A DNA stretch of 64,000 bases from Molossus alvarezi. Lineage: Eukaryota; Chordata; Mammalia; Chiroptera; Molossidae. The notes under the pieces are model-generated. The model was not told the DNA's origin, searched no databases, and worked only from the letters and a program-made list of their open reading frames with translations. Of the stretch, positions 33,096-44,681 are shown in pieces. The stretch is from positions 89,085,001 through 89,149,000 of the forward strand of contig CM073885.1 in NCBI GenBank assembly GCA_037176705.1, read 5' to 3'. The first letter of the stretch is position 1; each line of letters begins with the position of its first letter. Both the position numbers and the translations under genes were made by a program.

Positions 33096-34479
33096 AGGCT
33101 AAACCAAACATATTTTACATGTTTGATTAGATTTATGTCTTTTTAGATCATCTATCCTTTTCTCTGTTTTATTTTTGTGTTTATACATTTTGTATTTGCT
33201 CAGCAGGACTTTGCCACCATGCATTTGCTCATTCTGCATCCTGCATCCTGCACCTAGCATATTTATCCTGTAATTGCCACATTTCTAAATCCTAAATATG
33301 TTCAGACCCTGCTCAAATCTTTCATGAATCTTCACACTCTCTACCCCTGACCACTCCCGACAGACACATCAAACTAGAAGTAACCTTTGCTTCTCAACAG
33401 CCATAGTGACTCTTCTTCTCTAATGGCATGTCCCACATCTACCTTGTTTTACAGATTTTGATAAATAATTTTTTTATTTAGATGATAAATTTCTTGAGAA
33501 AAAAAAATTCCTGTCCAATTCAGTCTTAAATCTCCTGAGTAGCTTACATTGAGTAGATGTTTACCATTTATTTGTTGAATTAATGAATTTTATATAGTTT
33601 TCTTACAACTAAAGAAGTTAATAATTTCTTGTACAACAAATAATTCAAAGATATTTTCTAACAAAATATAGAGTTCAAGGAATTGTCTCTTGATAAATTC
33701 ACGTATTGAGCAGTTTAAGAGAAATACACCTTTAGCTGGTTAGAATTTTTAGTCACTTTATAACAAATATGTTCTATATATTTAACTATAATTTTTAAGT
33801 ATTAATTGCCAAATTCACTTCATGCAAAGTATAGAGAAATTGTTTTATGAGAGTATTTTTTCTTTACTGCCACCTGCCCACCTTTGCGTCTGAAGCAGTT
33901 CATCCTTTTGTCATTCATCCTTATTGGATACGTCTATTTATTGCGCTTACTCTTTGGACAAAGGTACAAGTTGAACAAAAAACTACAATTTAGTTAGTCA
34001 ACCACAGAACATGTTTCTCATGCTTAGAGAAGTCTTTCTGTTACATTATTCCTACAGGATTTCATACGATTGACAGATCTCCAACAACCAACAATATCTG
34101 TTAGTACCTTTCTTGAATCTGTATACAATTAGTACAACTTACTATTGACCTTTAACTAACTGATTTGTCAAAATTTTCAAAGCTTTTCTTGTTTCTCCCT
34201 CTAGTGGTCAATAACATTCACTAAAATGGAAAACCAAGCTTGGATGATCTTAAATGTAAGTGAAAAGTGGGGATAAACATTCAATTTTGGTGTAAATAAA
34301 TGTGCAATGTTTCCAAATCTATGTCTCATAATCTGAAAAAGGGTTTATTTAGGATACAATTTCTTTAGATACCACACATAAATACTCTATATTTATTCTC
34401 TGAATAATAGATATTTCTATTATATACTAACACGAAGATGGAATATATGTGTCTGTGTAATAAAGTCTGCTTTCAGAAT
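33096..34479. other. Anonymous, repeat-poor stretch
   Basis: No SINE, L1 or open frame of note for about 1.4 kb. CTGCATCCTGCATCCTGCACC (33234-33254) is a minor tandem repeat. Confidence 0.4.
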
Positions 34480-34650
34480 CCAGCCAAGGGCACATACCTC
34501 AGCTGTGATTCGATCCCCGGCCCTGGTTAGGTTCATCCAGGAGGCAACCAATTGATGTGTCTCTCTCACATCGACGTTTCTCCCCCCACCCCCTACTCGA
34601 GCTGAAAATCAATGGAAAAATATCCTCGGGTGAGGATTAAAAAATAAAAA
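34480..34650 (+). mobile_element. 5'-truncated type A Ves SINE
   Basis: It starts near GGGCACATACCTCAGCTG, lacks both Pol III boxes, and ends TATCCTCGGGTGAGGATTAAA. Confidence 0.88.
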
Positions 34651-34722
34651 ATTGCCTTGCTTTGCCAAGATTCACAAAGTAGTACTCTTGTTCAAGAATT
34701 AGAAAGACCATTTTATTAAAAT

Positions 34723-34848
34723 AGGGTGACCATATAATTTGTCACCCAAATAGGACACTTTTGAGAATGAAAAGGACACTGTTAATAACATAGGACCACA
34801 GGCAAAAACTAGGTCTGTCCCAGGCACACTGGAACATTCGGTCACTCT
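34723..34848 (+). mobile_element. Small MITE-like element, copy 1
   Basis: The ends are inverted: AGGGTGACCATATAATTTG at the left and CATTCGGTCACTCT at the right. About 125 bases long with no coding capacity, it resembles ancient non-autonomous DNA transposons of mammals; I do not assign the family. Confidence 0.5.
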
Positions 34849-34906
34849 AATGATTTCTAATTTATTAAAATCATAAATTATTTAATTTATTAAAAACATA
34901 AAGCAA

Positions 34907-35120
34907 GCCTGACCGGTGTGGCTCAGTGGTTGAGCCGGTCGGCCCATGCACCAAGAGGTCACAGGTTCAATTCCCAGTCAGGGCACATGTCCAGGTTGTG
35001 GGCCAAATCCCCAGTGGCGGGAGGCGGCCAATTGATGTTCTCTCTCATCGATGTTTTTATCTCTCTCTCCCTACCCCTTCTTCTCTCTCTAAAAATCAAT
35101 AAAGAAACATTTTTTTAAAA
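34907..35120 (+). mobile_element. Type B Ves SINE
   Basis: GCCTGACCGGTGTGGCTCAG, CACAGGTTCAATTCCCAG (B box) and TCTAAAAATCAATAAAG. AAAACATAAAGCAA is duplicated at 34893-34906 and 35121-35134. It lies between the two MITE-like copies. Confidence 0.95.
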
Positions 35121-35258
35121 AAAACATAAAGCAAATTGCAGTAGTCCTTTTACTAAGAAGATTATGATATATTAGTCATGCAGTTTTATTTGCTTTAGGC
35201 TGAAGTTATTTGTTTTGAGACCACTAGAGAATCAAAGACTCTGTTAGAATTTTTTCAT

Positions 35259-35372
35259 AAGGTAACCAATTCATCCCAGTTTCCCCAGGTCTTAGTTCCT
35301 AGTTTTAAAACTAAAAGCCCCTCGTCCCAGCAGCCCTACCTCCCCAGGCACACCAGGACAGTTAGTCACTCT
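35259..35372 (+). mobile_element. Small MITE-like element, copy 2
   Basis: AAGGTAACCAATTCATCCCAG at the left and CAGTTAGTCACTCT at the right repeat the layout of the element at 34723-34848, about 400 bases away and in the same orientation, with strong divergence. Confidence 0.45.
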
Positions 35373-35944
35373 AATTCCGTACAGCTACCTTTTGGCAAAG
35401 TGGCATCTCCTCCTTGGCCCTTGAGGTAATGTGGGACAGAGCAAACCTCTGTATTATCAGGACTACCAGCTTTTTCCCGACCTCTGACCCAGCTCCAACA
35501 TGCCTCCAGCTGCCCCAGGGTTCAATCTTCATTCTAAGGACTCCACTGACCATGATCCTGGTGCTGCAGCATATTTTGCCTCTCTGCTCCTCATCTATCA
35601 TTAACGCCCTTGCTCCCACTGAGGTGTCACCGAGTCCCCACAGGGCTGTACTGCCTGGGACTTTGTGCTGTCACTAAAAGGCCCTCTGTTCTACAGACTC
35701 TATGCAAGACTTCACTTTTACTGAGCTTTGGCATGCTGGAAGGAAATGAAAAGAGTGGTTTTACCCTCAAGAAGAGGGTAATGATATTAGGCAATTTCTT
35801 TAGGCACATTAAGTCACAAGTCAAGCTGCATGAAAAATTGTTAAAGAAATATTCTGCAATGATAACTGTAAGTACCTGTTGAACCCTACCTAGTCTAGCA
35901 AATTTTGAGAACAAATTTCTAAGGGTGTCAAGAGCACGTGTTTG

Positions 35945-38252
35945 CGTTCTATGAGGTCAGCATAATTCTAATTCCAAAACCAGAAAAAGACACTACGAAG
36001 AAAGAAAACTACAGGCCAATATCCCTGATGAACATAGACGGCAAAATCCTGAACAAAATATTAGCAAATCGGATCCAGAAATACATCAAAAAAATTATTC
36101 ACCATGACCAAGTGGGATTCATTCCAGGGATGCAAGGCTGGTACAATATTCGCAAATCAATAAACGTGATACACCACATAAACAAAATGAAGAATAAAAA
36201 CCACATGATCATATCAATAGATGCTGAAAAAGCATTCGACAAAATCCAGCATCCATTTCTTATAAAAACGCTCAGCAATGTGGGAATAGAGGGATCATAT
36301 CTCGACATAATAAAGGCCATATATGAAAGACCTACAGCCAACATCATACTCAATGGACAGAAACTAAAAACATTTCCATTAAGAACAGGAACAAGACAGG
36401 GATGTCCACTTTCGCCACTCTTATTTAACATTGTACTGGAAGTCTTAGCCACAGCAATCAGACATGAAGAAAAAATAAAAGGGATCCAAATTGGAAAGGA
36501 GGAAGTGAAACTGTCCTTATTTGCAGATGACATGATATTGTACATAGAAAACCCTAAAGACTCCATCAAAAATCTATTAGACTTAATAAATGAATTTGGC
36601 AAAGTAGCAGGATACAAAATTAACGTCAAGAAATCGACGGCATTCTTGTACATCAATGATGAACTCACAGAAAGAGAAACTGAAAAAACAATCCCATTTA
36701 CCATCGCTCCAAAAAAATTACTATACCTAGGAATAAACTTAACCAAAGAAGTAAAGGACCTATTTGCAGAAAACTACAGGTCATTGAAAAAAGAAATAGA
36801 GGAAGATATAAAAAAGTGGAAGCACATACCCTGTCCATGGATTGGAAGAATTAACATAATTAAAATGTCCATACTACCCAAAGCAATCTATAGATTCAGT
36901 GCAATCCCCATCAAAGTACCAACGACATATTTCATAGAACTAGAACAAATACTTCAAAAGTTCATATGGAACCAAAAAAAAAAACCCAAATAGCCACAGC
37001 AATCTTGAAAAAGAAGAACAAAGTAGGTGGGATCACAATACCAGATATCAGGTTATACTACAAAGCGACTGTAACCAAAACAGCCTGGTACTGGCACAAG
37101 AACAGGCACATAGACCAGTGGAACAGAACTGAAAACCCAGAAATGGACCCAAGGCAATACGCTCAATTAATATTTGACAAAGGTGGCAAGAGCATACAGT
37201 GGAGTAAAGACAGCCTCTTTAATAAATGGTGTTGGGAAAATTGGACAGCTACATGCAAAAAAATGAAACTAGACCATCAACTTACACCATACACAAAAAT
37301 AAACTCAAAATGGATAAAAGACTTAAATGTGACCCGTGAATCCATAAAAATTCTAGAAGAAAATGTAGGCAACAAAATTTCGGACATCATACGGAGCAGA
37401 ATTTTCACTGATACATCACCTAAGGCAACAGAAATAAAGGAGAAAATGAACACATGGGACTACATCAAACTAAAAAGCTTCTGCACAGCAAAAGAAACAA
37501 TCATCAAAATGGAAAGGCAACCCACTGTATGGGAGAACATCATGGCCAATGATGTATCAGATAAGGGGTTAATTTCCAGTATATATAGAGTGCTCATACA
37601 ACTCCACAAAAGGAAGACAAAGAACCCAATTAAAAAATGGGCAGAGGAGCTGAATAGACACCTCTCCAAACAGGACATACAAATGGCCAAAAGACATATG
37701 AAGAAATGCTCAACATCACTAATCATCAGAGAGATGCAAATTAAAACAACAATGAGGTATCACCTCACACCTGTCAGAATGGCCGCCATCAACAAATCAT
37801 CAAACAACAAGTGTTGGCGAGGGTGTGGAGAAAAGGGGACTCTAATACACTGCTGGTGGGAATGCAGACTGGTGCAGCCGCTATGGAAAACAATATGGTG
37901 CTACCTCAAGAAATTAAAAATTGAACTTCCATTTGACCCAGTGATCCCACTGCTGGGAATATACCCTAAGAAGCCTGAAACACCAATCAGGAAGAATATA
38001 TGTACCCCCATGTTCATAGCAGCACTATTTACAATAGCTAAGATCTGGAAACAGCCCAAGTGTCCACCAGTAGATGAATGGATAAAAAAGCTGTGGTACA
38101 TATACACAATGGAGTACTATGCAGCGGTAAGAAAGAAAGATCTCTTATCCTTTGAGACGACATGGAGGGACCTGGAAAGTATTATCCTAAGTGAAAGAAG
38201 CCAAGCAGAAAAAGACAAATACCACATGATCTCACTTATATACGGAATATAA
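35945..38252 (+). pseudogene. LINE-1 ORF2 C-terminal part (reverse transcriptase and Cys-rich domain), one frameshift
   Basis: The first frame (to about 36990) carries IPKPEKD, the motif A segment [11 protein letters not shown], a [10 protein letters not shown] segment, and the catalytic FADDMIL near 36519. The second frame (36966-38252) continues without a break to the stop and holds the C-terminal zinc-knuckle-like C..C..H..C segment near 37811-37866. The endonuclease domain and the start of the reverse transcriptase are missing because of 5' truncation. A length change in an A run near 36974-36984 puts the two halves in different frames. No function is expected from this copy. Confidence 0.92.
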
Positions 38253-38480
38253 TGAACATAACAGTCTGAGGAATACAGTAGACCCAGACACATGGAAGTA
38301 GGGCACAGACTGACATCCCTCAGAGGAGGGGATGGGGGGTGGGGGGGTGGGAAGAGATAAACCACAGAACTTATTTGCATGTATGCATGACCAATGGACA
38401 TGGACAACTAAGCCGGGGAAAGGGTGGAGGGGGGGTAGGGTGGGGGTGCCAATGGGGTAAAAAGGTAAAATATCTGTAAC
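38253..38480 (+). other. L1 3' untranslated region with G-rich tract
   Basis: After the ORF2 stop the 3' region contains two strongly G-rich runs (about 38325-38352 and 38414-38448), typical of the mammalian L1 polypurine tract and able in principle to form G-quadruplexes. ACCAATGGACATGGACAA between them is shared in diverged form with the HAL1 3' ends near 26107 and 16735. Confidence 0.7.
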
Positions 38481-38699
38481 AAAAAAAATAAATAAATAAA
38501 AAAAATTCATAAATAAAAAAATAAAAAAAAACTGGAATTAGAAAAAAAAAAAAAAAAAGAGCACGTGTTTGAAAGGGGCTACAACTGTTTTCATAGAAAT
38601 TAAAATATTAGGGCCAGGTAAGAGAAGCTTTATCTATTAGAGGCTGGTCTGTGTAATAATCAGCTCTGCCGGGTTTGGAGGCTTATTTCTTCTCCAGTA

Positions 38700-39057
38700 A
38701 ACAGTCTACACATCATCTTCAATTGATGCCTGACAAGCACCTCAAATTCAACACGAATAGAACTGAACTTATCATCTTCCCCTACACATAATCTCTCTCT
38801 TCATTGATCTGCATCTAAGTAAACAAACTGCATCACCTTCCAGGAAGATGCAGAAGCCAGAACCTTAGAAGTCATCGTTGACTTTTCCCTGTCCCTCACC
38901 CTCAGATCCCACCAATTTTCCATCAAAATGCTTCTCAAACCCATTCCCCTGGCTCTACCCTCACAGCGCTGCCCTCATTGGTCAGGCCTCCATCATTGTT
39001 CTCCAGTGTCCTGTGAGCCCCATTCCATTCTCCACACTACCTGCACATACACAGTAT
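38700..39057 (+). mobile_element. L2 LINE, 5' piece
   Basis: GAAGTCATCGTTGACTTTTCC, CACCCTCAGATCCCACCAATT and CCTGGCTCTACCCTCACAG follow the L2 consensus. It is interrupted by the MaLR LTR at 39058 and continues at 39480. Confidence 0.6.
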
Positions 39058-39457
39058 TATGGGCTGAACTGTTTCCTCCCCAAACTCATATGTTGAAGCC
39101 CTAAACCCCAACACCTCAGAATGTGACTACAGTTGGAGATAACTTCTTTAAAGAGGGAATTAAATGAAAAGGAAGCTGTTATGGTGGGCTCTAATCCAAT
39201 CTGACGGGTCTCTTGTCAGAAGAGGAAATTCCGACACCTAGAAATTGGGGGCATCCACACTCAGAGGAAAGACCACATGCAGAGGCAACAGGAAGGGGGC
39301 CATTGGCAAGCAGAAGAGAGAGAACTCAGATGAAACCAGCTGTCAGCACCTTGATCTTGGCCATTCAGCTTTCAGAACTGAGAGAAAATAAATTTGTGTT
39401 CTTTAAGCCACCCAGTCTGTGGTATTTCGTGATGGGGGTCCTAGCAAACTGATACAT
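39058..39457 (+). mobile_element. MLT1/MST-type MaLR solo LTR
   Basis: The sequence carries familiar MaLR LTR landmarks in order: TATGTTGAAGCCCTAA, GTGGGCTCTAATCCAAT, AGAAGAGGAAATT, CTTTCAGAACTGAGAGAAAATAAATTTGTG (in part) and AAGCCACCCAGTCTGTGG, ending CTGATACAT. It splits an L2 into 38700-39057 and 39480-39905. No internal retroviral genes are present. Confidence 0.8.
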
Positions 39458-39479
39458 ATGGTATCTTTCCCCTTCCCAA

Positions 39480-39905
39480 TACCCTTAACATAAAATGCAG
39501 TGCAATTAACGTGACCTAGAGAGTCCTAGATGATTTGGCCCTATGCACATCTCCTGCCCCATCCCTTTCTCTCGCTCCCTGCACCCCAGATTTCCTGAAC
39601 TTCTCTCAGTTCTGTCACACTGGGGGTCTTCTCGCAGTGTTTCCTTTACTGGAAGTGCCAGTCCCCCACTCTCACCACCTACCTAACTTCAAGTCTCAGC
39701 TCAAATGTCTCTTCCTTACGGAAATCTCCTGGTCTAAGTCAATTTTCCATTTTTTTTTGCTTCGTGTCTCTGTTTTCCCCCCACTAATTGGGAAGCTCCT
39801 CAATAGCTGAACCACTCCTGTCTTGATTACTTTTCTACCTACAGTGCCAACACAGCACTTGGCACAAAGCATGCCTTCAATAAGTGTTAGTTGACCATTT
39901 GACTG
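39480..39905 (+). mobile_element. L2 LINE, 3' end
   Basis: GATGATTTGGCCCTATGCAC, CAAGTCTCAGCTCAAATGTC, GCACTTGGCACAAAGCATGC and TTCAATAAGTGTTAGTTGA are classical L2 3' landmarks. Confidence 0.75.
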
Positions 39906-40462
39906 ATGCTCTCTTTTAATATTTCCAGCTACCTCTGTTAAGGAATTGAGATATCAAGTGGCTTATTTGGAGAAGCCAATGGGACAGCACATAAGGTCCC
40001 AAGTATGTAGCCCTTCTTCCCAATGGGCTCTATTTTACCAGCATCCACAGTTCAGGGTATTCTTCCCAAGAGGTGTAGTATACAGGACCGATGGCTAACA
40101 ATAAACCTCGAAGTTCCTCTCCCAGACCATCTGAGAGTGCTACTGTAACATGGTATTCAGAGAGGAACTATGAACTAGCCTAGCAAATGCTACATACAGT
40201 GTTTTGAATAGCAGCCAAGATCATCTGCAAAAATAATTTCTGGCATGTTAAAGGGGGTATTTTTAAACTTGAAATGCAGTAGGAGGAACACATATTTTCA
40301 AATAGGAATCTAGAGAATTCCTTATGTTCTGATCGGCTCGCTGAAGAGGGAGGTCATTAGCTGAGTTTTGTTCCACAGGGAAAGGAACAAACGCTTCCAG
40401 AGTGCTGGAAATGGAGAACCTCACAGAGATGAAAATTAACTTTCTGCTCTGAGAAGCCATCT
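39906..40462. other. No recognised feature
   Basis: Non-repetitive sequence between an L2 end and the unexplained minus-strand frame at 40463-40828. Confidence 0.35.
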
Positions 40463-40828
40463 CTAAAAAGTTTTTCTTCCCTCTAGGGGTCTGCTGGTCT
40501 TCCAGGTCTTGAACCAGTATAGTATACAGTTCCTCTCTCTAAAGAGCCTCAATATGTTATTACCTACCATCAGAGAAAGTCTCCATGACCTACATCTTCT
40601 ATGCAGGTCCCTGAGGCACCTTCGTTTGGGTGCCTGCAGTGACGTCTGAGACATGATGCGTGACGTGGTCCTGATGTATGAAGCTGTCCTGATGTAGAAA
40701 GCAGTTCTGTGTGGAGGTCTAGCTTTAAGGCAGCTGGAGTCTGCCTGCATGACGGTGGCTGGAGCAAAGGCAAGTGTGCAAACGCCGACTAGCAGGCTGA
40801 TCATGTAAAATCTGAGTTTCGGTACCAT
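40463..40828 (-). other. Unidentified 121-codon open frame with signal-peptide-like N terminus
   Basis: I do not recognise this frame. Its predicted N terminus has a basic start and a hydrophobic core (FYMISLLVGVCTLAFAPA) like a secretory signal. It is followed by a short tandem peptide repeat (YIRTAS, YIRTTS) encoded by 18-base DNA repeats, and a basic KRRCLRDLHRRC segment. No homologue, promoter or strong Kozak context (T at -3) is evident; GTAGGTAATA inside the frame could be a splice donor. It may be a chance frame, an exon, or a secreted small protein. Confidence 0.15.
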
Positions 40829-40851
40829 TTAAATCCTGCAGTTGTAAATTA

Positions 40852-40925
40852 CTATATGCCAGTTGTGTTCACATAGTTTATCTCATTTAATCCTCAAAAT
40901 AAACTGTAAGGGAATATTAAATATT
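40852..40925 (-). mobile_element. MIR fragment
   Basis: TATGCCAGTTGTGTTCACATAG and TCTCATTTAATCCTCAAAATA match the reverse-complement MIR core. Confidence 0.5.
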
Positions 40926-41251
40926 TAATAACATGATGACATAGATGGCATGACCTTTGATGTTAGTTTATTAATATGGAAAAATATATATAGTATATTA
41001 TTAAATGGGAGAAGTTACCAAACAGGATGCATAACATGGCCCTATTTTTATAGAAGTATATATACGTATTTAAATCTATACACCACGGCAGAAATTATAG
41101 TCAGTTATATGCTTTTTAAAAAGCTCTTTAAGATTAACAGAGGACATCTGAAACTTAGAGAATCTAAGTTATAGGACTAAGACTTTATCTCATGAAAAGT
41201 AATAAAGCCAGGATTTGAATCCTGGTGTAGTTGAAGCCAAAGCTCCAAAGC

Positions 41252-41506
41252 TTTTTTTTTTATCCTCACCCAAGGATATTTTTCTATTCATCTTCAGATA
41301 GAGTGGGAGGGAGAGAGAGGAAGAGAAAAGGAGAGAGAGAGAAATATCGACATGAGAGGGACACATTGACTGGTTGCCTCCCACACCACCCTGACGAGGG
41401 CTAGGGATGAACAGCAGTCGAGGTACATGCCCTTGGCCAGAATCGAACCCACAACTCATTGGTCTACGGGCCAACGCTCTAACCCCTGAGCCAAACCAAC
41501 CAGGGC
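41252..41506 (-). mobile_element. Type A Ves SINE, first of a tandem pair
   Basis: TATCCTCACCCAAGGATAT (inverted hairpin) to CAAACCAACCAGGGC (inverted head), flanked by AGCTTTTTT words. Confidence 0.93.
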
Positions 41507-41510
41507 AGCT

Positions 41511-41752
41511 TTTTTTTTTTTAATCCTCACCCGAGAACACTTTTTTCGATATTTTGTACAGATAGAGCGGGAGGGAGAGAGAGGGAGAGAAACATCGAAG
41601 TGAAAGGGACACATAGAATGGCTGCCACCCGCACGACCCAACCAGGGCCGGGGACAAACTGCAACCAAGGTACATGCCCTTAGTGAGAACCAAACCCGGG
41701 TCTCTCTGGACTGCAGGTCGATGTTCTAACCACTGAGCAACCGGCCAGGGTC
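41511..41752 (-). mobile_element. Type A Ves SINE, second of a tandem pair
   Basis: TAATCCTCACCCGAGAACAC to GAGCAACCGGCCAGGGT, again flanked by AGCTTTTTTTTT. AGCTTTTT thus occurs before, between and after the two SINEs, as expected if the second insertion used the duplicated target of the first. Confidence 0.93.
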
Positions 41753-42505
41753 AGCTTTTTTTTTTTTTTTTTTCTTGGTCACTGATTAAGTAGTGATCCA
41801 GGCTCCACAGGGGAATGCTTTATTTATAAAATAAATAAATCTATCCCACACTTCCTAAGGAATTCATAAAAATTAAATTCAGATAGCTGGTAGCAAACTC
41901 ATCTCTAAATTGGGTATGACCATAATGGCTCCTTACTCACATTGATTAAGCCATAGTAGGCCTGAGTTGCCTTAGCTTTTATACCGCCTGTTTATACAGA
42001 TTGTGGAAAAAACTTAAATGAGCCACATTTGACCATGGTTTTCATAAGAGTATCTTCAAGTACACAGTTTTATGTTATAATTATATTAAAATATTTCATT
42101 CCATTCATCTGAGTATCTCTGGACCTTTGGTGGTGAGATCATATTCTCAAAACCATTTTTTATTGTCCTAAATTATTTCACTTACCTGGCAATAGAAATT
42201 TCTCATTTCCATTATGAAGATGGAGAAAGATAAGGGACATGATTTATAAGACAATGATCTCTAAATTCCAGTTTTATATTATCTGCTGATAATTGTAGTT
42301 TTGAAATAAAAAAAGGAAAAGAGGGTGCTGGGATACTGCCTAAGAGACATAAAAATAAAGTGAGCTGTAAAAAAGCTGACTCTGATGTCAAAAACTTAAA
42401 GAGGACCTCCTGTCCAACTGGCAAACAATAAGAAATATTTATCTTCAGGAAACCACCCTAACTAGTTATTTTAAGAGCAAAAAGTTTGTTAAAAGTTGTC
42501 ATTCT

Positions 42506-42704
42506 GCCCCATCCATGTGGCTCAGTAGAGCGTCAACCCATGCACCAAGAGGTCACCAGTTTGATTCCGGCTCAGGGCACATGCCCACGTTGTGGGCTCA
42601 GTCCCCACATGCAGAAAGCAGCTGATCAATATTTTTCTCTCACAATGATGTTTCTATCTCTCTCCCTCTCCCTTCCTCTCTCTCTAAAATCAATTTAAAA
42701 ACAT
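42506..42704 (+). mobile_element. Type B Ves SINE, left arm of an inverted pair
   Basis: CCCCATCCATGTGGCTCAG, CCAGTTTGATTCCGGCTCAG and CTCTAAAATCAATTTAAAAACAT. AAAAGTTGTCATTCT (near 42490) and AAAAGTTGTTATTCT (near 42948) flank the whole pair, so this SINE came first. Confidence 0.93.
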
Positions 42705-42928
42705 TTTTTTTCTTTATTGATTTTAGAGAGAGGAAGAGAGAGGGATAGAGACATAGAAACATCGATGAGAGAAAACATCAATGAGAGAGAACATCGATTG
42801 GCTGCCTTCTGCATGCCCCCCACTGGGGATTTGGCCCACAACCTGGGCATGTGTCCTGACCGGAAATCGAACTGGCGACCTCTTGGTGCGTGGGTGGATG
42901 CTCAACCACTGAGCCACACCAGCAGGGC
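42705..42928 (-). mobile_element. Type B Ves SINE, right arm of an inverted pair
   Basis: CTTTATTGATTTTAGAGAGAG to CACTGAGCCACACCAGCAGGGC. TTTAAAAACAT and CTTAAAAGCAT flank it, so it was inserted in the A tail of the first SINE. An extra GAGAGAACATCGAT-like unit is duplicated near 42767-42797. Confidence 0.93.
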
Positions 42929-43129
42929 TTAAAAGCATATTTTTTAAAAGTTGTTATTCTAGTTGTCTAGTTCTCATTAGTAGAAACCTAAACTAAGTTT
43001 AAAAACTATATCTTTTGCTTGATTTAGAAATATCAAAATAATACATATGGAGGAAAGTCAGAAACAATATTAATATTGTCTGTTTCATTTAGTTTTAGCA
43101 TTCAGTACTTAAACACAAAATATTTTCCT

Positions 43130-43232
43130 TCAGGGGGAACACTTTGTAAAGTATATGATTGTCCATCCACTAGGCTGTACACCTGAAACTAATACAAATT
43201 AATATTGAATGTAAACTGTAATGTGGGGAAAA
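43130..43232 (+). mobile_element. L1M-type 3' end fragment
   Basis: TATGATTGTCCATCCACTAGG and GCTGTACACCTGAAACTAATA, with TTGAATGTAAACTGTAAT, are the typical end of older L1M elements. Confidence 0.65.
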
Positions 43233-43460
43233 ATTTAAAAACATGTGTGTTTTCCTTCTACTAGGTAGTGGCTATGTAAAAGAACACACTTTTTAAACAA
43301 ACCTACACCTGCATTGTCCAGTAGCACTGAAATGTGGCTAGTGCAAACTGAGATGTGCATTAAGTTTAAAATACTCATCAGATTTTTAAAACTTAGCAAA
43401 AAAAGGATGTAAATTACTTCAACAATACATTCTGTACTGATTACATGTTGAAATGTAATA

Positions 43461-43711
43461 CATGTGTTTTTTTTTATCCTCACCTGAGGACATTCCTGCA
43501 TTTATCTTCAGATAGAGCAGGAGGGAGAGAGGAAGGAAGAGAGGGGGAAACATCAATGTGAGAGAGACACATCAAGTGGTTGTCACCCACAAGACCCCAA
43601 CCGGGGCCGGAGAGGAACTGCAACCGAGGTACATGCCCTTAGCGGGAACCGAACCCTGGACTCTCTGGTCCACGGTCTGATGCTCTAACCGCTGAGCCAA
43701 ACTGGCCAGGG
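43461..43711 (-). mobile_element. Type A Ves SINE
   Basis: TATCCTCACCTGAGGACAT to CAAACTGGCCAGGG. TGAAATGTAATA is duplicated at 43449-43460 and 43712-43723. Confidence 0.95.
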
Positions 43712-43723
43712 TGAAATGTAATA

Positions 43724-44681
43724 TTTTAATATATTGGGTTAAATGAATATGTTATGAAAATGATTTATACACACAGCAGGTCCTCAAATACTGTCATTCT
43801 TTATAACACTGATAAGATGACATAGGAACTTAACTCATGTTTATATCAATTAGCTTATGGGTAAATTAGTTTCATTTTATGTTTTTTTTGCCTAAAGTTG
43901 CAAAACCTACTGACAACATTAAGTGAGAACTTGCTGTATTTCTTTTAACAATTTTAATTTGGCACTTAGTGTGGTTTGCATATTTCTATTGGACAGCATT
44001 GCCATAGAGTTCCACCTTTAAATAATTAGTATCCCGAATCAGAAGTTAAGAATATCAGAATTTATTATTGTCTTCTTAGGGTTATTCTGTACATGGTGTT
44101 TTTAATTCTTTTTTTTATCACAACAATATACTGTGTACATTTTTCACATCAAGAAATGTGCTTTGCCATCCCATTATAATGGCCAGTTAAAACTCAATTA
44201 TTTAAAGGCAATCCACTTTACTCATGAATGGACAGATTTCTAACCAGTTTTATATGATAAATTGTATTGCAATGAACATCTTTATAAATAAATTTCTGCA
44301 TCTATCCTTGAAATAAAATAGGATTAAAAAAATGTAAAAGCTTTACAATGGTTAACAAAATGGAAAGCATGAAACTAATGTGCACAAAAGTGGTATATAT
44401 GTACCCCTTAAATCCTGTCACCTATCTCCATCTTCATCACCTCTCCCCTAGTCCAAGCCAGCTTTGTCTCTTGCTTGGACTAATAAAATAGCCTTTAAAC
44501 AGATGTAGCAGATCCTCTTTGATGCCCACTCATAATTCCTTATCTTTAGCATGTCAGTCCTTGCTGGCCAGATTTCCTTCTGCCAGAATCTACCCTATTT
44601 TTCCCCAAAAAGCTTTCGCAGTCACAGGATATCCTCTTGCTAATGTGGCAGAGGAAGTACCAAAAAATTAGTAAGTCTGTC
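43724..44681. other. Mostly anonymous, weak old L1/L2 words
   Basis: 44100-44300 has weak words of old L1 3' sequence (GTATTGCAATGAACATCTTTA) and 44400-44500 an L2-like C/T-rich patch. No gene is seen. Confidence 0.35.

Larger units (their letters stand above)
35945..38556 (+). mobile_element. Young 5'-truncated LINE-1 insertion
   Basis: This LINE-1 begins inside the reverse-transcriptase part of ORF2 and runs through the ORF2 stop, a G-rich 3' untranslated region and a long A-rich tail (about 38478-38556). It is bounded by a perfect 15-bp duplication, AAGAGCACGTGTTTG, at 35930-35944 and 38557-38571. A perfect duplication, an open 428-codon C-terminal frame and a long tail mark it as a recent insertion by target-primed reverse transcription. 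It is the best preserved L1 in the window and lies on the same strand as GPR33, about 15 kb upstream. Confidence 0.95.

Noticed and set aside
36099..36746. A 215-codon minus-strand frame
   Set aside because: It is the antisense shadow of L1 ORF2.
39058..39457. Provirus or retroviral gene near the MaLR LTR
   Set aside because: Only a solo LTR is present; L2 sequence continues on both sides and no internal retroviral coding sequence is seen.
42706..42930. Possible CRISPR-like or regulatory palindrome
   Set aside because: The inverted symmetry is fully explained by two SINEs in opposite orientation; regular spacers are absent and the DNA is mammalian.
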